Assembly: GCF_001186125.1 (NCBI RefSeq)
Contig: NW_014039834.1
Location: forward strand, 7,087 to 27,410
Reading direction: 5' to 3'
DNA from: Sphaeroforma arctica JP610
Taxonomy: Eukaryota; Opisthokonta; Ichthyosporea; Ichthyophonida
Length of the DNA: 20,324 nucleotides
Of the stretch, positions 18,140 to 20,324 are shown piece after piece. A program made the position numbers and the translations under genes. Numbering within the stretch: position 1 is the first letter of the stretch; each line of letters opens with the position of its first letter. The notes beneath the pieces were generated by a model. It worked only from the letters and a program-made list of their open reading frames with translations, had not been told where the DNA came from and searched no databases.

Positions 18140-18211
18140 GAAAACAGTACTGAGAGGATTATATATAGGCAATGTCTCAGCCTCACAATCCCTCAGAGTA
18201 TTGCTGTTTTC
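18140..18211 (+). promoter_or_regulatory. TATA box within a short inverted repeat, possible DIRS-side promoter
   Basis: GAAAACAG (18140-18147) and CTGTTTTC (18204-18211) form an inverted repeat, with partial pairing on the inner sides (TACTGAG / CTCAGAGTA). Inside lies ATTATATATAGG (18159-18170), a good TATA box, about 30 bp before CTCACAATCC. It lies some 150 bp upstream of the RT-bearing plus-strand element, so it may be that element's left-end promoter. It could also be chance in AT-rich DNA. Confidence 0.3.
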
Positions 18212-18319
18212 ACGAGGCAAACCTAACTTTACTACAAGACTCATTTCGTATTTATTTCGAATTAAACTATACTTAGACTTAACATAAGCGTTTAATTACT
18301 CTAAGGCGTCAATATCGCC

Positions 18320-18840
18320 TTGATAGACCGAAACTTACAAGAAGTAACTCGCGATCAAGAACATGCATGGATGCGAAGGACTCAGCAAGAAAGAGTGATA
18401 CGCCCAGTACCTCCCCACAAAACCGGGAAGGGTCGGATCCACAACTCCTTCTTTATTCTCAAAAGCGACAAACTTCGGGCACGAGAAATACTAGCTCCGG
18501 ATATAATCAACAAACACTCCTCGACTTCGAAATTTTGGAAGAAGGGTTTAGACAGGTTGAATAAGGTAGCTCGTTGTTACTGCGATTATATGATGTCCGA
18601 CGACGTAATGAACGGATTTTACAGTCTGAACGTAGCGAATCTATTGAACCGGATGTTCTACGTCGCAGATGGGAGCCTCTGGTGTGAACGCTTCTAATGG
18701 AAGCGAAATTCTGTCCTTGGTACTTCAATTTGCTGATGCAGATCATACGACAAGTGTGTAGACAGATGGGAATTCGACTAATAATTTACGCGGACGACAT
18801 TTTTGTACTAGGTAGATTCAGCACAATTCAGTATCGGTAG
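18320..18840 (+). pseudogene. DIRS-type reverse transcriptase (fossil)
   Basis: The frame 18320-18697 shows RIHNSFFILKSDKLR, the 'G.h..fFvv.K.nGk.R' fingers motif, and later DYMMSDDVMNGFYSLNVA, matching the palm motif A region 'D.m...D...gfy.ipv'. At 18740-18800 the strand encodes IIRQVCRQMGIRLIIYADDI, with the catalytic YADD at 18787-18798. The pattern fits DIRS/Ngaro RT better than Ty3/gypsy, which usually has YVDD or YLDD. Part of a broken element. Confidence 0.75.
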
Positions 18841-19073
18841 AACTTCTTACAAGGTGTGATAAAAGAATTGGGCCTGTATCTGGCCAAAGGGAAGGAAGCA
18901 GACAGATTCACCCAATTTTTCGAACATATCGGCGTGATCATAGATTTCACGAACAATACGATTCAGATGTCCTTGACCTTTGGTCTGAAAGCGAAGGGAA
19001 GTACACGAGCACTTATACATTTGTTGTACAACCACCGAAGGCAAGCACCGCTTCGTACCGCTTCCTTGAAGTA

Positions 19074-19690
19074 ATGCAGTGGGCATCGTTCTCAGTCCCG
19101 GGCACCCGCTCATTCCTGTCAGGGATTCTCCACTCAGCACACAAAGTGACGAGGTCTAAGATCGAGGTTCCAGGTGATCCAGTGAAGAAATTTAGGAGAT
19201 TGTACTTTCCATTGAAGGATCTCCCGAGCCGAGAAATCTGCACGCTACTGGCAGATTGGAAAATAGCAACCGATAGCTTCATAAACGGCTTCGGCGTGTG
19301 CAGTACTAAACAATCTTCCAACTTTGAAAACATAGCAGTGGCAAGGGTCATGGCACGAAAGATACCGCAAGTTTCCGATAGCTGTTCTGGAGAACCGTAT
19401 ATTAATATTAGCCCGGATTCATTGGCACACAGAGATGACTCTTTCACTACAGCTCCCAATCATGTTTATGACGGACAGCAGCTTAGCCATGCACGCAATG
19501 CGCAAATGTCAGTCACGGTCGAAACACACTGATGAATGTACACAAATATCCACGTTCTTCTGTAATGTGAGATGGCCGGTATCTCTGGCTTACCTACCAG
19601 GCTCACTGAATTTTCACTCAGATATGCGGTCTCGATTTCAAAAACCAGACCAATACGAATGGACGGTACGGAGCAGTGATTTTCTCAATC
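19074..19690 (+). pseudogene. DIRS-type RNase H (fossil)
   Basis: One frame (19074-19532) has LLADWKIATDSFINGFGVC, the usual first acidic strand (Asp codon at about 19272), and SNFENIAVA with the expected Glu. The next frame (19435-19869) has IMFMTDSSLAMHAMRKC (Asp near 19474), then LAYLPGSLNFHSDMRSR, matching the 'hiPGklN.iADr.SR' end typical of DIRS elements, and an EW shortly after, as in 'eW.l'. The four acidic positions of RNase H can therefore be placed. Confidence 0.75.
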
Positions 19691-19839
19691 TATATCAGAG
19701 ATGGGGCATGGAGAATCCAACCAATATTTTCCGAAAGAATATTATCAAAATTTGGCCTTGTACAACAATCAACTACAGCAACATGTATGCGTTTCACAGA
19801 AAGTGGGACAAAGTATGCTACCTTATGACATTACCAGCA

Positions 19840-20324
19840 CAACTGATGGGTCATACTCTAGATTTATGACGAAATCAGTACTGGTAGTTTTTCTATGGCA
19901 CACAGCGACGTGGTGGACGTCCACAGACATACACTCGATTCGGTACTACTTCTTTTCGGGGTGGTCCACTACCGAATAGGAGTTACCGAGCTCTTGGGGC
20001 AGTCACGACCTCCATGGTGTTACGTGGCCATACTATACGACCCGACGGTGGACTGTTTTACAACAATATCTCATCTCGAGAGTCTCGACTTATGACATAC
20101 GGCATAACTTCAAATACACCAGTTATGTCCACACATTAATCCACGAACATCAACGTTTTGCACGACATACGTTGCGATAATCAAGTACCAACAAGCCTCT
20201 GCACCTACCGATGCTGACTCACGATACAACAGAGATTTACTGACCACCGCATTTAGGCCAAACACTCATTTGTAAACTTCGATGGAAATTACTAGGTTTC
20301 AATCTATATTAAACTAAAATACAA
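19840..20324 (+). pseudogene. Tyrosine recombinase, N-terminal part (fossil, cut by window)
   Basis: MTKSVLVVFLWHTATWW with DIHSIRYYFFSG (about 19866-19975) resembles the N-terminal SAM-like DNA-binding domain of DIRS recombinases ('T..tl..Fl.hca.....dvh.iryYLf'). Frames after this remain coding-like: ELLGQSRPPWC near 19995, and TTAFRPNTHLCKLRWKLLG near 20245-20300. The catalytic R-H-R-Y residues would lie beyond the right edge and cannot be judged. It is broken like the rest of the element. Confidence 0.55.

Larger units (their letters stand above)
18320..20324 (+). mobile_element. DIRS/Ngaro-like tyrosine-recombinase retroelement (fossil, open at right edge)
   Basis: The plus strand carries, in order, a reverse transcriptase with YADD, an RNase H of the DIRS type, and the N-terminal part of a tyrosine recombinase. 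RT, RNase H and then tyrosine recombinase is diagnostic for DIRS-order elements, which integrate with a recombinase instead of an integrase. There seems to be no room for the methyltransferase domain of classic DIRS1 between RNase H and the recombinase, which favours a Ngaro-like branch. The element is broken, with about five or more interruptions. Its right end lies outside the window. A clear gag-like ORF1 and the left terminal repeat are not recognised. Age cannot be estimated from one copy. Confidence 0.75.

Overview
This window looks like repeat-rich, gene-poor nuclear DNA from a eukaryote. It is AT-rich by eye, shows no operons, ribosome-binding sites or intact long genes, and is dominated by decayed transposable elements. 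The host cannot be named from the sequence. A Ty3/gypsy element, a tyrosine-recombinase retroelement and a DDE transposase of the FDGHE/FDNS type together would fit an early-diverging fungus or a protist, but that is only a guess. I found no tRNA, rRNA, CRISPR array or intact host gene.

Layout. 1-2530: faint minus-strand coding relics, interrupted by a 174-bp terminal-inverted-repeat element (512-685) sitting in a TA target. 2535-3480 (minus): a decayed gene of an unrecognised family, carrying a 24-bp coding minisatellite. 3464-3989: a possible small non-autonomous element that begins where the relic's homology stops. 4031-9251 (minus): a complete-length but broken Ty3/gypsy element with two LTRs of about 295-300 bp and the order gag, protease, RT, RNase H, integrase. 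9253-9960 (minus): a decayed DDE transposase that abuts the outer edge of the gypsy element. 9961-15159: no genes, but three different tandem-repeat systems (about 481, 268 and 295 bp) and more copies of the short TIR element. 15160-16700 (minus): a second, diverged copy of the unrecognised gene family, here keeping an N-terminal cysteine module. 17333-17593: a GC-richer block with an 86-codon open frame of unknown meaning. 18320 to the right edge (plus): a broken DIRS/Ngaro-like retroelement with RT, RNase H and the start of a tyrosine recombinase, cut off by the window end.

The most interesting signal is the repeated unknown family. The decayed genes at 2535-3480 and 15160-16700 match each other along much of their length, and share a signature close to M-x-P-(x)n-L-x2-L-(x)n-P-G-x-Y-S-L-P followed by D/E-I-R-T-Q. 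I do not recognise this family. Its dispersal inside transposon-rich DNA suggests that it is itself mobile or carried by something mobile.
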